Assembly: GCF_036347055.1 (NCBI RefSeq)
Contig: NZ_CP108882.1
Span: forward strand, 3,051,001 to 3,115,000
DNA: 64,000 bases
Source of the DNA: Streptomyces sp. NBC_00820
GTDB taxonomy: Bacteria > Actinomycetota > Actinomycetes > Streptomycetales > Streptomycetaceae
Direction: 5' to 3'
Notes under the pieces: model-generated
Database searches by the model: none
What the model was told of the DNA's origin: nothing
Seen by the model: the letters and a program-made list of their open reading frames with translations, nothing else
Part shown: in pieces, positions 1-10,430 of the stretch
Numbering within the stretch: the stretch's first letter is position 1
Layout: each line of letters begins with the position of its first letter
Translations under genes and position numbers: made by a program

Positions 1-2921
1 CCGCGCGGCCGCTCGGCCTGAAGCCCGGCGACCGCCTCACCCTGACCGACCGGCTGCGCGGCAAGCCGGTCCGCGCGCGGATCACCGGCCTGTACCGCCC
101 GGTCAGCGTGACCGCGCCGTACTGGCGGCTGGACGACCTGCTCGGGCGCGGGGTGAGGAAGGCCGGCTTCACGACGTACGGGCCGCTGCTCGCCGACCCC
201 GCGCTCCTCACCGGCGGGCGGGTGAGCGCCGGCCCGCCGGCCTGGCTCGCGTCGGCGGACTTCGGGACGGCGACCACCGGGCGGATCGACGCGCTGCGTC
301 GAGCGGCGCGGACGGGCAGCAAGTCGCTGCTCACCTCCGCCGGCCCGCACGGTGCGACGATGTCGGTGACCTCGCTGCCGGACGTCCTGGACCGTGTCCA
401 GCGCTCGCTGCTCGTCGCCCGCTCCACCCTGCTGATCATCGGGCTGCAACTGGTCCTGCTCGCCGGGTACGCGTTGCTGCTGGTGGCCAGGCTGCTCGGT
501 ACCGCACGAGCGGGCGAGACCCGGCTGTTGCGGGCGCGCGGCGCCTCCCGGGGGCGGATCGCGGCCCTCGCCGCGGCCGAGGCGCTGCTGCTCGCCGTTC
601 CCGCGGCCCTCTGCGCGCCCCTGCTGGCCGGCCCGCTCACCGCGCTGCTGGCCCGGCACGGCCCGCTGGCCCGGCTCGGCCTGCGTCTGGACGTGCCGGC
701 GGCGGGCGGCCTGCCGGTGTGGCTGGCGGCGGGCGGGGTGGCCCTGGGCTGCGCGCTGGCGGTGACGCTGCCGGCGCTGACGGAGGCCGACACCGAACGG
801 CAGGGCGGCCGGGCGCGGGGCCGCAAGGCGGGGCGGGGCCGGCCGGGCCTCGGGCTGCGCGTCAGCCTCCGTTCCGGGCCGGGCCGTTCGGCGAAGTCCG
901 CGCGTACCCCCGGCTCGCCCGCCGCCCGCCCCCGCCGTGATCTGTTCCCCACCCCCGTACGCGCGGGCGGTGACCTGGGGCTGCTCGTCGTGGCCGGCGT
1001 GGCCTACTGGCAGTTGGGGCAGCAGACCACCGGCGCCGTGGCCGCCGGACGGTCGGGGGCGCTCGGGGTCGATCCGCTGCTGGTCGCCGCGCCCGCGCTG
1101 GCCCTGCTCGCCGGGACCGTGCTGACGCTGCGGCTGCTGCCCCCTGTGGCGCGGCTCGCGGAGCGCGGAGCGGCAGCCGGGCGGGGCCTGCCCGCGGCGC
1201 TGGCCGGCTGGCAGTTCAGCCGCCGTACCGCACGGGGCGCGGGCCCGGTGCTGCTGCTGGTGCTCGCCGTGGCGCTCGGCATGCTGGCCATCGGGCAGTC
1301 CGCCTCCTGGAACCGCTCGCAGGACGACCAGGCGGACTTCCGGGCCGGAGCGCCGGTGCGCGTGTCGGCCGCGGGAGACAGCGGTCTCGGCCGCAGCGAC
1401 CTGTACGCGGCCCTCCCCGGTGTCCGGCAGGCCGCCCCCGCCTTCCGCACCCAGCAGCCGCTGTCCGGCGACCGTACGGCGACCGTGCTGGCACTGGACA
1501 CCGCGCGCGTGGCGGACACGCTGCTGATGCGCCCCGACCTGGCGTCCGAGCCGGTGCGGCCGCTGCTCGCCGGGCTCCCGCCGAAGGGCTCGACGGCCGG
1601 GGCGCGGATACCGGCGGGCACCACCGGGCTGCGGTTGTCGGCGAGCCTGGGCAGCTCCGCCGGACCGGGGACGGACCCCGACGTCACGGTCACGCTGGAG
1701 GACCGGTACGGGGTGCCGTACCAGATGCCGTTCGGGCGGCTCCCCGCCGACGGCCGCCCGCACACCCTGACCGTCTCCCTCGCCCCCTCCCTGGCCCGCG
1801 CCACCCTCACCGCACTCCAGCTGGACATGCCTCAGCCACCGAACCACGGCGAGCGGCACAGCATCACGTTCCGGGAGTTGACAGCCGTCGGCGCCGACGG
1901 AGAGTCGCACCCGGTGACGCTGCCGACCGCCTGGACCACGAGCGCGCGCACCGCCGGCTCGGCCGTCCCGGACCGGTACTCCTCCCCCACCCGGCCCCGG
2001 CCCACCGCCACCCGGCCACTGGCCTTCACCTACCGCACCGGGTACGTCGCGGGCGCCGACATCTGGACCACCGCCAGTCTGACGGTGCGGTTCCGGGTGA
2101 CGCAGCCCGCGCCGGCCGAGGTGGCCGCCGTCGTGACCGATCGCTATCTCGCCTCCACGGGGGCCCGCACCGGACAGCGCGTGGACCTGGTGATCGACGG
2201 ACAGAACCTGCCGGTGCGGATCGTCCGGTCGGCCCGGGCGCTGCCCGCCACCGCCGACCCGACGTACTCCGGCGACCGCGACGGCGGCGCCGTACTGCTC
2301 GACCTGCGCGCCGTGAACCGGGTGCTGCAGGCGCGCTACGGGCAGGGGGTCACGCCCACCGCGTGGTGGCTGGGCACCGCGCCGGGCCACGCGGCCCAGG
2401 TCGCCGCGGCCGTGCGGGCACTGCCCGATGTGGACCCGGAGGAGGTCGTGGTGCGCGACGAGATCGCGGCCGAGCTGCGCGACGACCCCTTCGGCGCCGG
2501 TCCCACGGCCGCGTTCGCGGCGGCGGCCGTGGTGGCGGCGGCGCTCGCCGCGGTCGGCTTCGCCGTGGGCGCCGCCGGTTCGCTGCGGGCGCGGGAGGCG
2601 GAGTTCGCGGTGCTGCGCACGCTGGGGGCGCCGCACCGCCGGCTGGCCCGGGCGATCGCCGCCGAGCAGGCCGTTCTGGTGGGTCTGGCGCTGGCGGTGG
2701 GGTTCGGCCTGGGCACCGTACTGGCCCGGGGCGTACTGCCGTTGATCGTGCTGACCGGCGAGGCCACCCGGCCCGCCCCGGACCTGGTCGTCCAACTCCC
2801 TGCGGTACATGTGGTGTTGCTGCTCGCCGCGGTGGCCGTGCCACCACTGGTCGTCACGGGACTGCTGGCGAGGCGGCGGGCCGATCCGGCCCGGTCACTG
2901 CGTGAACAGGGAGGTGAGTGA
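1..2921 (+). CDS. FtsX/MacB-type ABC transporter permease, 5' end missing
   Basis: The frame is open from base 3 to the left edge, so the start lies outside the window. About 970 residues are present. The protein has the layout of a large FtsX-like permease: a membrane segment about 145 residues in, a hydrophobic block near 310-350, another near 390-415, a long extracytoplasmic region of about 400 residues, then a C-terminal FtsX core of three helices ending in a basic tail (RRRADPARSL). Motifs such as LLRARGAS and VLRTLGAPHRRL are the cytoplasmic coupling segments typical of FtsX domains. One base separates the stop from the next permease gene, and an ATPase gene follows, so the three form one transporter operon. 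In this family such systems export or mechanically release lipoproteins, peptides or drugs; the substrate here cannot be read from sequence. Confidence 0.85.
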   Translation, partial: ARPLGLKPGDRLTLTDRLRGKPVRARITGLYRPVSVTAPYWRLDDLLGRGVRKAGFTTYGPLLADPALLTGGRVSAGPPAWLASADFGTATTGRIDALRRAARTGSKSLLTSAGPHGATMSVTSLPDVLDRVQRSLLVARSTLLIIGLQLVLLAGYALLLVARLLGTARAGETRLLRARGASRGRIAALAAAEALLLAVPAALCAPLLAGPLTALLARHGPLARLGLRLDVPAAGGLPVWLAAGGVALGCALAVTLPALTEADTERQGGRARGRKAGRGRPGLGLRVSLRSGPGRSAKSARTPGSPAARPRRDLFPTPVRAGGDLGLLVVAGVAYWQLGQQTTGAVAAGRSGALGVDPLLVAAPALALLAGTVLTLRLLPPVARLAERGAAAGRGLPAALAGWQFSRRTARGAGPVLLLVLAVALGMLAIGQSASWNRSQDDQADFRAGAPVRVSAAGDSGLGRSDLYAALPGVRQAAPAFRTQQPLSGDRTATVLALDTARVADTLLMRPDLASEPVRPLLAGLPPKGSTAGARIPAGTTGLRLSASLGSSAGPGTDPDVTVTLEDRYGVPYQMPFGRLPADGRPHTLTVSLAPSLARATLTALQLDMPQPPNHGERHSITFRELTAVGADGESHPVTLPTAWTTSARTAGSAVPDRYSSPTRPRPTATRPLAFTYRTGYVAGADIWTTASLTVRFRVTQPAPAEVAAVVTDRYLASTGARTGQRVDLVIDGQNLPVRIVRSARALPATADPTYSGDRDGGAVLLDLRAVNRVLQARYGQGVTPTAWWLGTAPGHAAQVAAAVRALPDVDPEEVVVRDEIAAELRDDPFGAGPTAAFAAAAVVAAALAAVGFAVGAAGSLRAREAEFAVLRTLGAPHRRLARAIAAEQAVLVGLALAVGFGLGTVLARGVLPLIVLTGEATRPAPDLVVQLPAVHVVLLLAAVAVPPLVVTGLLARRRADPARSLREQGGE

Positions 2922-2922
2922 G

Positions 2923-5661
2923 GTGAGTTCGACACCCCGCGCGGTCGCGCCCTGGGTGCGCACCCGGCTGCGGGTCGCGCCCGGTGCCGCACTGGCACTC
3001 GCGCTGCTGGTCGCGCTGACCGCCTGCCTGACGGCCGCGCTGCCGCGCGCGGTCGACCGCTACGAGAACGCGGGGCTCGCGCACGCCCTGCGCGCGGCCC
3101 GCCCCGACCGCACCACGCTGCGGGTGACCACCCCGCTGCCCGTCCCCGGCAGCTACTCCGGCGACCCCGTCGCGATGCTCAACACCGACGTGCTGAAACT
3201 CCAGTACGACCAGGTGCTGAGCACGGCCGGCGAACTGCTCTCCGTGGACCGGGCCCAGTCGTCGTACGGCTTCGCCACCACCGCCGGCCAGAAGGTGTTC
3301 GACCCCTGGATCCCGCACCCGGACGGGGCACCCGCCCGCGTCTACCTGGCGGCGCCGACCGGCCTGGCCGAGCACGCGAGCGTCCGCGCGGGCCGGCTGC
3401 CGCGCACCTCCGGCCCGGTGAAGGCCGACGCCGCCGGCATCGAGGGCGCCGTCACCGCCGCCACCGCCAAGAGCCTGCACATCAAGGCCGGTTCGGTCAT
3501 CCACGTACCCGGCATCGGCCGACGCCCGCTCGCGGTCCGGATCACCGGCATCCTCGCCCCGCACGACCCCGGGGGCGCCTACTGGTCGACCGACCCGCTG
3601 CAGCGCACCCCTTCCCTCGTCCCGGTGCCCAACACCGTCCCGGTGCAGCACTACTGGGAGGGCACCCTCCTGATCCCGCCGAAGGCCGCGCCCGCCCTGA
3701 TGTACACCGGCGGGGCACCGACCCGTTACTGGTACCTCGCCCCCGACCTCGGCGACCTGCGCCCCTACGACCTGGACGGCCTGCGCTCCGCCGTCGCCTC
3801 GCTGGAGAGCGGCCCAGGCCTTGCGAGCACGCGGTCCGTCACCGCGATGGACACCGACGTCTCCACCGACCTGGACACCGTCCTCGCCTCCTTCGCCGGG
3901 CTGCGCTCCGGCATCTCCCCGCTGGTCGCGGTGGCCACCGCCGGCACCGCCACCGTCGCCGCCGCCGTCCTGCTCATGGCCGCCGGCCTGGGCGCCGACC
4001 GGCGCCGCACCGAACTCGCCCTGCTGCGGGCCCGCGGCGCGTCCCTGACCGGTCTCGCCGGCCGGCTGCTGGCCGAGACCGCCGTGGCCGCCGTACCGGC
4101 GGGGGCGATCGGCCTGGCCGCCGCCGTCCTGCTGCTCCCCGGCGCCCGTACCCGCTACGCCGTCGCCGCCGCGGCCGCCGTCACGCTGACCACCTGCGCC
4201 GCGCTCCCGGTGCGCGCCGTCCTCACCCACCGCCCGGTACGGGCGAACGCGCCACGCGAGGACGTGGCGGCCGTACGGCCCTCCCGGCGGCGGCTGGTCG
4301 TGGAGCTGACCCTGCTGGTGCCGGCCGCCGGAGCGGTGGAGGCGCTGCGCCGGCGCGGCACGACCGGCGACCAGCTCATCTCCCTGGCACCGGTGCTGAT
4401 CGGCGTCATCGCGGCCCTGCTGCTGCTCCGCCTCCACCCGCCACTGCTGCGGCTGGCGGCCCGCCCGGCCGGCTGGCTGCGCGGCGCCGTGGCCCAGCTG
4501 TCCCTGGCCCGCGCGGGACGCACCTCCGCCTCCGGGGTCCTGCCGCTGCTGGCCCTGCTGATCGCGCTGACCACGGCGGCGTTCGGCGGCTCGGTCCTCA
4601 CCGGCGTGGCCGAGGCCCGCGACCGCGCGGCACTGCTCACCATCGGCGCCGACGCCCGCGTGGATTCCACCGACCCCCTGCCGGCGGACCTGGCCGGGCG
4701 GGTGCGAGCCCTGCCCGGGGTGCGCGGGGTCGCCGCGGTGAGCGTCGACTACGACGCGGCACCGCTGCAGAGAGTGGACAAGATTCCGCTGGTGGGCGTG
4801 GACCCGCGCACCTACAGCGAGCTGGCGGCCCGTACGGGCCTGGGATCGTTCCCCGAGGCGGAGTTGGGCGGACCGGGCACCCGGAAACCGGCGGGCACAC
4901 ACCCACTCCCCGCCGTGGCCTCCCCCTCCGTCGCCGCGGTGTACGGCACCGGCCGTCCCCTCCCGCTGCGGCTGGCGGACGGCAGCAGCGTCACCGTCCG
5001 GATCACCGCCGTACGAGGCCGTACGCCGGCCGTCCCCGGCACCGACTTCCTGGTCGTGGACCGCGCCGGGCTGCCCGGCCTGAACGCCCGGCCGACATCA
5101 CTCCTGCTGACCGGGGGCCACCTGGACACGGGCGCGCTGCGCCGTGCGGCCGGCCGCTCGGCCGGCGTCCACACCCTGGCCGGGGAACGGGCCCTGTACG
5201 CCGACTCGCCCCTCCAGACCGGCGCCGAGCACGTCTACGCGGCGGCCGTGGCCGCGGGCTCCGGGCTCGCCGTCGTCGCCCTGCTGCTCGCGCTGCTGCG
5301 CGCGGCCCCCGAACGCACCGCCCTCCTCGCCCGCCTGCGCACCATGGGCCTCACCCGCGCCCAGGGCCGCCGCCTGCTGATCCTCGAATCCCTCCCCGAG
5401 GCCCTCCTCGCCGCGACCGGCGGTGCCCTCACCGGCTGGACGGCCATCCGCCTCCTGTCCCCCGGGGTCGACCTCACCACCATCGCCCTCCCCTCCGCCG
5501 AAACCCCGGCGGGCCAGGCGGTCCTCCACCCCGACCCCTGGTCCCTGACGGTCCCGGCCCTCGCGGTCCTGACGGCGGCGGTGGCAGTGGCGGGACTCCA
5601 GGCGTGGTGGACGGGCAGACGGGGGTCGGTGGAGGAACTGAGGGCGGGGGACGCGCGATGA
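2923..5661 (+). CDS. FtsX-like ABC transporter permease
   Basis: About 912 residues. The GTG at 2923 is chosen because AGGGAGG at 2908-2914 sits 8 bases upstream; a GTG at 2914 would overlap that site. A signal-anchor helix lies near residues 20-40, followed by a long extracytoplasmic domain. The first FtsX core is near residues 320-450 and carries the coupling motif LALLRARGAS. A second core follows near 500-560, and a C-terminal core (LLARLRTMGLTRAQGRRLL) ends in EELRAGDAR. It is homologous in layout to the gene before it and probably pairs with it as a heterodimeric permease. The ATPase gene starts at or just after its stop codon. Confidence 0.85.
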   Translation: MSSTPRAVAPWVRTRLRVAPGAALALALLVALTACLTAALPRAVDRYENAGLAHALRAARPDRTTLRVTTPLPVPGSYSGDPVAMLNTDVLKLQYDQVLSTAGELLSVDRAQSSYGFATTAGQKVFDPWIPHPDGAPARVYLAAPTGLAEHASVRAGRLPRTSGPVKADAAGIEGAVTAATAKSLHIKAGSVIHVPGIGRRPLAVRITGILAPHDPGGAYWSTDPLQRTPSLVPVPNTVPVQHYWEGTLLIPPKAAPALMYTGGAPTRYWYLAPDLGDLRPYDLDGLRSAVASLESGPGLASTRSVTAMDTDVSTDLDTVLASFAGLRSGISPLVAVATAGTATVAAAVLLMAAGLGADRRRTELALLRARGASLTGLAGRLLAETAVAAVPAGAIGLAAAVLLLPGARTRYAVAAAAAVTLTTCAALPVRAVLTHRPVRANAPREDVAAVRPSRRRLVVELTLLVPAAGAVEALRRRGTTGDQLISLAPVLIGVIAALLLLRLHPPLLRLAARPAGWLRGAVAQLSLARAGRTSASGVLPLLALLIALTTAAFGGSVLTGVAEARDRAALLTIGADARVDSTDPLPADLAGRVRALPGVRGVAAVSVDYDAAPLQRVDKIPLVGVDPRTYSELAARTGLGSFPEAELGGPGTRKPAGTHPLPAVASPSVAAVYGTGRPLPLRLADGSSVTVRITAVRGRTPAVPGTDFLVVDRAGLPGLNARPTSLLLTGGHLDTGALRRAAGRSAGVHTLAGERALYADSPLQTGAEHVYAAAVAAGSGLAVVALLLALLRAAPERTALLARLRTMGLTRAQGRRLLILESLPEALLAATGGALTGWTAIRLLSPGVDLTTIALPSAETPAGQAVLHPDPWSLTVPALAVLTAAVAVAGLQAWWTGRRGSVEELRAGDAR

Positions 5662-5780
5662 ACCGACGACTTGACCGCGGGCGGGCGACCCCGCCCCCGG
5701 CCGGCCACGACAGCAGTCACCACACCGACAACGACGGCTCGGCAGACGCCGCAGGCACAGGCTCCCTGTCAGGAGACCTC

Positions 5781-6752
5781 ATGACGCCAGACCCCGCCCT
5801 CCCCACCCTCACCGAGCTGGCCGACCGGGTCGCTCAGACCCGCGACCGCCCCGCCTACGGCCACGACGCCCTCATCACCTGCGACCGTCTGGTCCGCGTC
5901 TTCTCCGCGGACGGCATCGAGGTACAGGCGCTGCAGGGCCTCGACCTCCTTGTGAGAGAGGGCGAGTTGATGGCCCTGGTCGGGGCGTCGGGCAGCGGGA
6001 AGTCCACCCTGATGAACATCCTCGCCGGCCTGGACACCCCCACCGCGGGCGCGGCCAAGGTCGCCGGCCGGGACCTGCTCACCATGACCGCGAGGGACCG
6101 CCTGGCCTATCGCCGCGAGGCCGTCGGCTTCGTCTGGCAGCAGACCTCCCGCAACCTGCTCCCCTACCTCACCGCGGCCCAGAACGTGGCTCTCCCCCTC
6201 CAGCTCGCCGGCACCCGGGGCCGCCGCTCCCGCGCAGCCCGCACCGCCCGCGCCCTGGAGCTCCTGGAGCTGCTCCAGGTGGCCGACTGCCGGGACCGCC
6301 GCCCGCACGAGATGTCCGGCGGCCAGCAGCAACGCGTCGCGATCGCGGTGGCCCTCACCAACGCCCCGGCGGTCCTGCTCGCCGACGAACCCACCGGCGA
6401 ACTCGACTCGAGCACGGCCGCGCAGATCTTCGAGGCGTTCCGTACGGCGAACGAGACCCTCGGCACCACGATCGTCATCGTCACCCACGACCAGACGGTG
6501 GCGGGCGAGGTCCGCCGCACGGTCGCCATCCGCGACGGCCGCACCTCGACCGAGGTGCTGCGCCGCAGCGAGGTGGACGTCACGACGGGACACGAGACGG
6601 TGGTCGCCCGCGAGTACGCCATGCTCGACCGCGCCGGCCGCCTCCAGCTGCCCGCCGAGTACACCCGGGCCCTGAACATGCGCGACCGCGTGGCCCTGGA
6701 ACTGGAGCCGGACCACATCGGCGTGTGGCCGGACGACAGCGAGCAGGACTAG
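5781..6752 (+). CDS. ABC transporter ATP-binding protein (LolD/MacB-type)
   Basis: ATPase partner of the two preceding FtsX permeases. Walker A (GASGSGKST), the Q-loop region (FVWQQ), the ABC signature (SGGQQQRV), Walker B (VLLADEPTGELD) and the H-loop (VTHDQ) are all intact, so it should be an active ATPase. After the ATPase core there is a C-terminal extension of about 60 residues containing RAGRLQLPAEYTRAL, which resembles a short SpoVT/AbrB-like strand motif. The ATG at 5781 is chosen for AGGAG at 5771-5775. An ATG at 5658 overlaps the upstream stop as ATGA and would add 41 low-complexity residues, so the true start is not certain. The gene ends the transporter operon. Confidence 0.85.
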   Translation: MTPDPALPTLTELADRVAQTRDRPAYGHDALITCDRLVRVFSADGIEVQALQGLDLLVREGELMALVGASGSGKSTLMNILAGLDTPTAGAAKVAGRDLLTMTARDRLAYRREAVGFVWQQTSRNLLPYLTAAQNVALPLQLAGTRGRRSRAARTARALELLELLQVADCRDRRPHEMSGGQQQRVAIAVALTNAPAVLLADEPTGELDSSTAAQIFEAFRTANETLGTTIVIVTHDQTVAGEVRRTVAIRDGRTSTEVLRRSEVDVTTGHETVVAREYAMLDRAGRLQLPAEYTRALNMRDRVALELEPDHIGVWPDDSEQD

Positions 6753-6914
6753 CGGGACGCGAACGGGACCGGAGGCGGGCCCAGCGGGGCGCGAACGGGA
6801 CCGGGGGCGGGCCCCTCAGGGCGCGAGCGGGACCAGCGGGCCGGGGCTGGGGCGGGAAGGGGAAGATACCCCCGGCCGGGGCTCAGCACACGCTGACGCC
6901 CGGCCGGCCGGGGC
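6753..6914. repeat. Intergenic imperfect direct repeats between convergent genes
   Basis: This space holds two or three copies of a roughly 30-base GC-rich unit (gcgaacgggaccggaggcgg and variants, 6757-6835). A second duplication covers 6871-6930: the last bases of the leftward gene (ggccggggctcagcgcacgc) are repeated about 31 bases further on with one change. No gene is visible. The repeats may act in transcript termination between the two convergent genes, but no U-tract is present. Confidence 0.5.
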
Positions 6915-7601
6915 TCAGCGCACGCTGACGCCGAGGGCACCGAGGGACCCGAGGCCCGCGCGCCGGACGGCGACGGAGCCGTAGGGGGTACGCAGCCTGA
7001 GCCACGCGCCCGAGGAGAGCAGCGCGGTGTCCTCGGCGGAGGTACCCGGCCGCAGGAAGCCGAGGGACTGTGCCGCGTGCACGGCCCGTACCGGAAGCCA
7101 GGTCTCCCCGATCCCGCGGGACCAGATCTCCCGCCCTATCCGGTCCAGCTCGGAGCGCGTACGCCGCTCGGGCGTCAACTCCTCCGTGCGCGACCGGAAT
7201 TCGGCGACGGACCGGGCGACGGTCGTGCGCAGCGCCTCGGGCGCCGGCAGTCCCGGCTCGGGCCGCCAGTCGCCGCGCGGCGGCAGCACGCCGGCCCACG
7301 GAGGTCCGGTGACCGCGGCCGGGACGGCGGCGGTCACCGCCCGCTCGTCCACGGACTCCAGGAACTCCCCCGCGGAGACGGTCATGTCGAGAGTGACGTC
7401 GAGCCCGTTCTCGTACGGCTTGGCCAGCCGTACCGCGCGGACCGCCAGCACCTCGAAGGACGGCGGCCGCCCGAACACGGCGAGCGCGGTCCCGGCCGCC
7501 TGGAGCCGCACCGCCGCTCCACGGTCGTAGCGGAGCAGCCGGGAGAGGAAGGCGGCGAGGTCCGCCGCCTCCGTCTCGTCGGCAAGGTGGAGCACCGTCA
7601 T
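6915..7601 (-). CDS. Conserved hypothetical protein, 228 aa
   Basis: Soluble protein with no signal peptide or membrane helix. I do not recognise the family with certainty. The N-terminal third (MTVLHLADETEAADLAAFLS) and a central segment rich in Arg/Glu (ELTPERRTRSELDRIGREIW) suggest an alpha/beta protein with a helical middle. Its ATG overlaps the stop of the thioesterase gene as ATGA, so the two are translationally coupled, which hints at a linked function or at least shared expression. The 3' end is partly duplicated downstream. Confidence 0.75.
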   Translation of the reverse strand: MTVLHLADETEAADLAAFLSRLLRYDRGAAVRLQAAGTALAVFGRPPSFEVLAVRAVRLAKPYENGLDVTLDMTVSAGEFLESVDERAVTAAVPAAVTGPPWAGVLPPRGDWRPEPGLPAPEALRTTVARSVAEFRSRTEELTPERRTRSELDRIGREIWSRGIGETWLPVRAVHAAQSLGFLRPGTSAEDTALLSSGAWLRLRTPYGSVAVRRAGLGSLGALGVSVR

Positions 7602-8014
7602 GCGGCGACGGCCTCCTCCTCGTCGGCGTCGTCCCGGTACTCCTGGAGGAACTCCCGCTCCTCAGGGGTGATCCGGCGCGGCCGCTGGGCCTCGAAGTCG
7701 AACGGCACGACGACGGTGGAGGCCCGCACGTACACGAGGTCGTCGTCCTTCACCTCACAGGTGATGGTGAAGGACGCGGCCCGGATCTCGGAGATCCACA
7801 GCTCTATGTCCACCGGGTGGTGCCGGTGCACGAGCTGCCGCTTGTAGTCGATCTCGTGGCGCGCCACCACGGACCCCTGCTGGAAGTCCTTGTCCGGGCG
7901 GAACAGGAAATCGATACGGGCTTCCTCCAGGTAACGGACGAAGACCGCGTTGTTGACATGTCCGTACGCGTCCATGTCCGACCAGCGCAACGGGCAGCGG
8001 TAGATGTGGCGCAA
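7598..8014 (-). CDS. Acyl-CoA thioesterase, hotdog fold (4HBT/YbgC-like)
   Basis: 138 residues, the normal length for single-domain hotdog thioesterases. The N-terminus carries the family signature RWSDMDAYGHVNN, in which the Asp is the expected catalytic residue in 4-hydroxybenzoyl-CoA thioesterase-type enzymes, followed by the hotdog helix VRYLEEARIDFLF. The enzyme should hydrolyse a cytoplasmic acyl-CoA; its chain-length preference cannot be inferred. It lies 7 bases after the ettA stop and overlaps the following hypothetical gene by 4 bases, so the three genes probably share a transcript. The acidic C-terminus (DDADEEEAVAA) is outside the conserved fold. Confidence 0.88.
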   Translation of the reverse strand: MRHIYRCPLRWSDMDAYGHVNNAVFVRYLEEARIDFLFRPDKDFQQGSVVARHEIDYKRQLVHRHHPVDIELWISEIRAASFTITCEVKDDDLVYVRASTVVVPFDFEAQRPRRITPEEREFLQEYRDDADEEEAVAA

Positions 8015-8021
8015 GACGCGA

Positions 8022-9686
<1,665 letters not shown>

Positions 9687-9870
9687 GAGAAACCGTCCGG
9701 ACGCTTGAAATCGGCAGTGGGCAGATACACCCCATCTTGCCTGAGGTCCAGCCCTGGGTGTTAACCCGTCCGGCCGGGGGGCTGTGAGCTGGGGTTCCGC
9801 CGATGGCGGTGGCGGCTCGCCTGGCACTGCCGGTCGGCGTCCAGCGCCCTCATCGGGGGCCGGCCGGGCT

Positions 9871-10152
9871 TCAGGGCGGGTTGGCCGCCATGCGGCAGGC
9901 GCCGTTCGCGGCACCACCCGGCACGCCGGCCTGGGTCAGACCGTGCACGCAGCCCTGCAGGTCGCGGTGGACACCTTGGGTACACGCCCCGGTGACGGCG
10001 TCCGAGACTTCGACACCCGTCTGCCGGACCATGTTCGCGCAGGCCGGGATGTCCGCCTGGGCGGCGGGGGCGACGAAGGCCACGCCGCCGAACAGGAGGA
10101 TCGGACCGGTGAGGACACAAGCGATACGGGCCGACGCACGCATAGCAGACAC
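9871..10152 (-). CDS. Small secreted cysteine-containing protein
   Basis: 93 residues. A Sec signal peptide spans about residues 1-33 (hydrophobic core CVLTGPILLFGGVAFVAPAA, likely cut after AQA). The mature part of about 60 residues has four cysteines (IPAC, TGAC, LQGC, NGAC), enough for two disulfides. The GTG at 10152 is preferred over the ATG at 10143 because GGAGAG lies 3-8 bases upstream of it. I do not recognise the family. It stands alone between ettA and the TQXA protein gene. Confidence 0.7.
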   Translation of the reverse strand: MSAMRASARIACVLTGPILLFGGVAFVAPAAQADIPACANMVRQTGVEVSDAVTGACTQGVHRDLQGCVHGLTQAGVPGGAANGACRMAANPP

Positions 10153-10430
10153 CCGCTCTCCGTCGGTCGGGGCCGGGGTCGGGGAATCGCGGATTCGACA
10201 CCCCGAGCCGCGGACGCGACCGGTGTCCGACCGTGGGCCCGAGGCGCGAGGCCCGAGACCCGCACCCGTCGCCTCGGCGGAGCAGCCCCTTCATCCGACG
10301 CTAGAACAGGCCGCCGCCGCGCGCACCCCGGACCCGCGGCGGGCACGGCGCCGGACATGCCGTGCGCCGGAGTGGGACCGGGGAGCGTTCCCGCGGCCGG
10401 TCGGATCGGGTCCCGGCCGACGAGGCGGAA

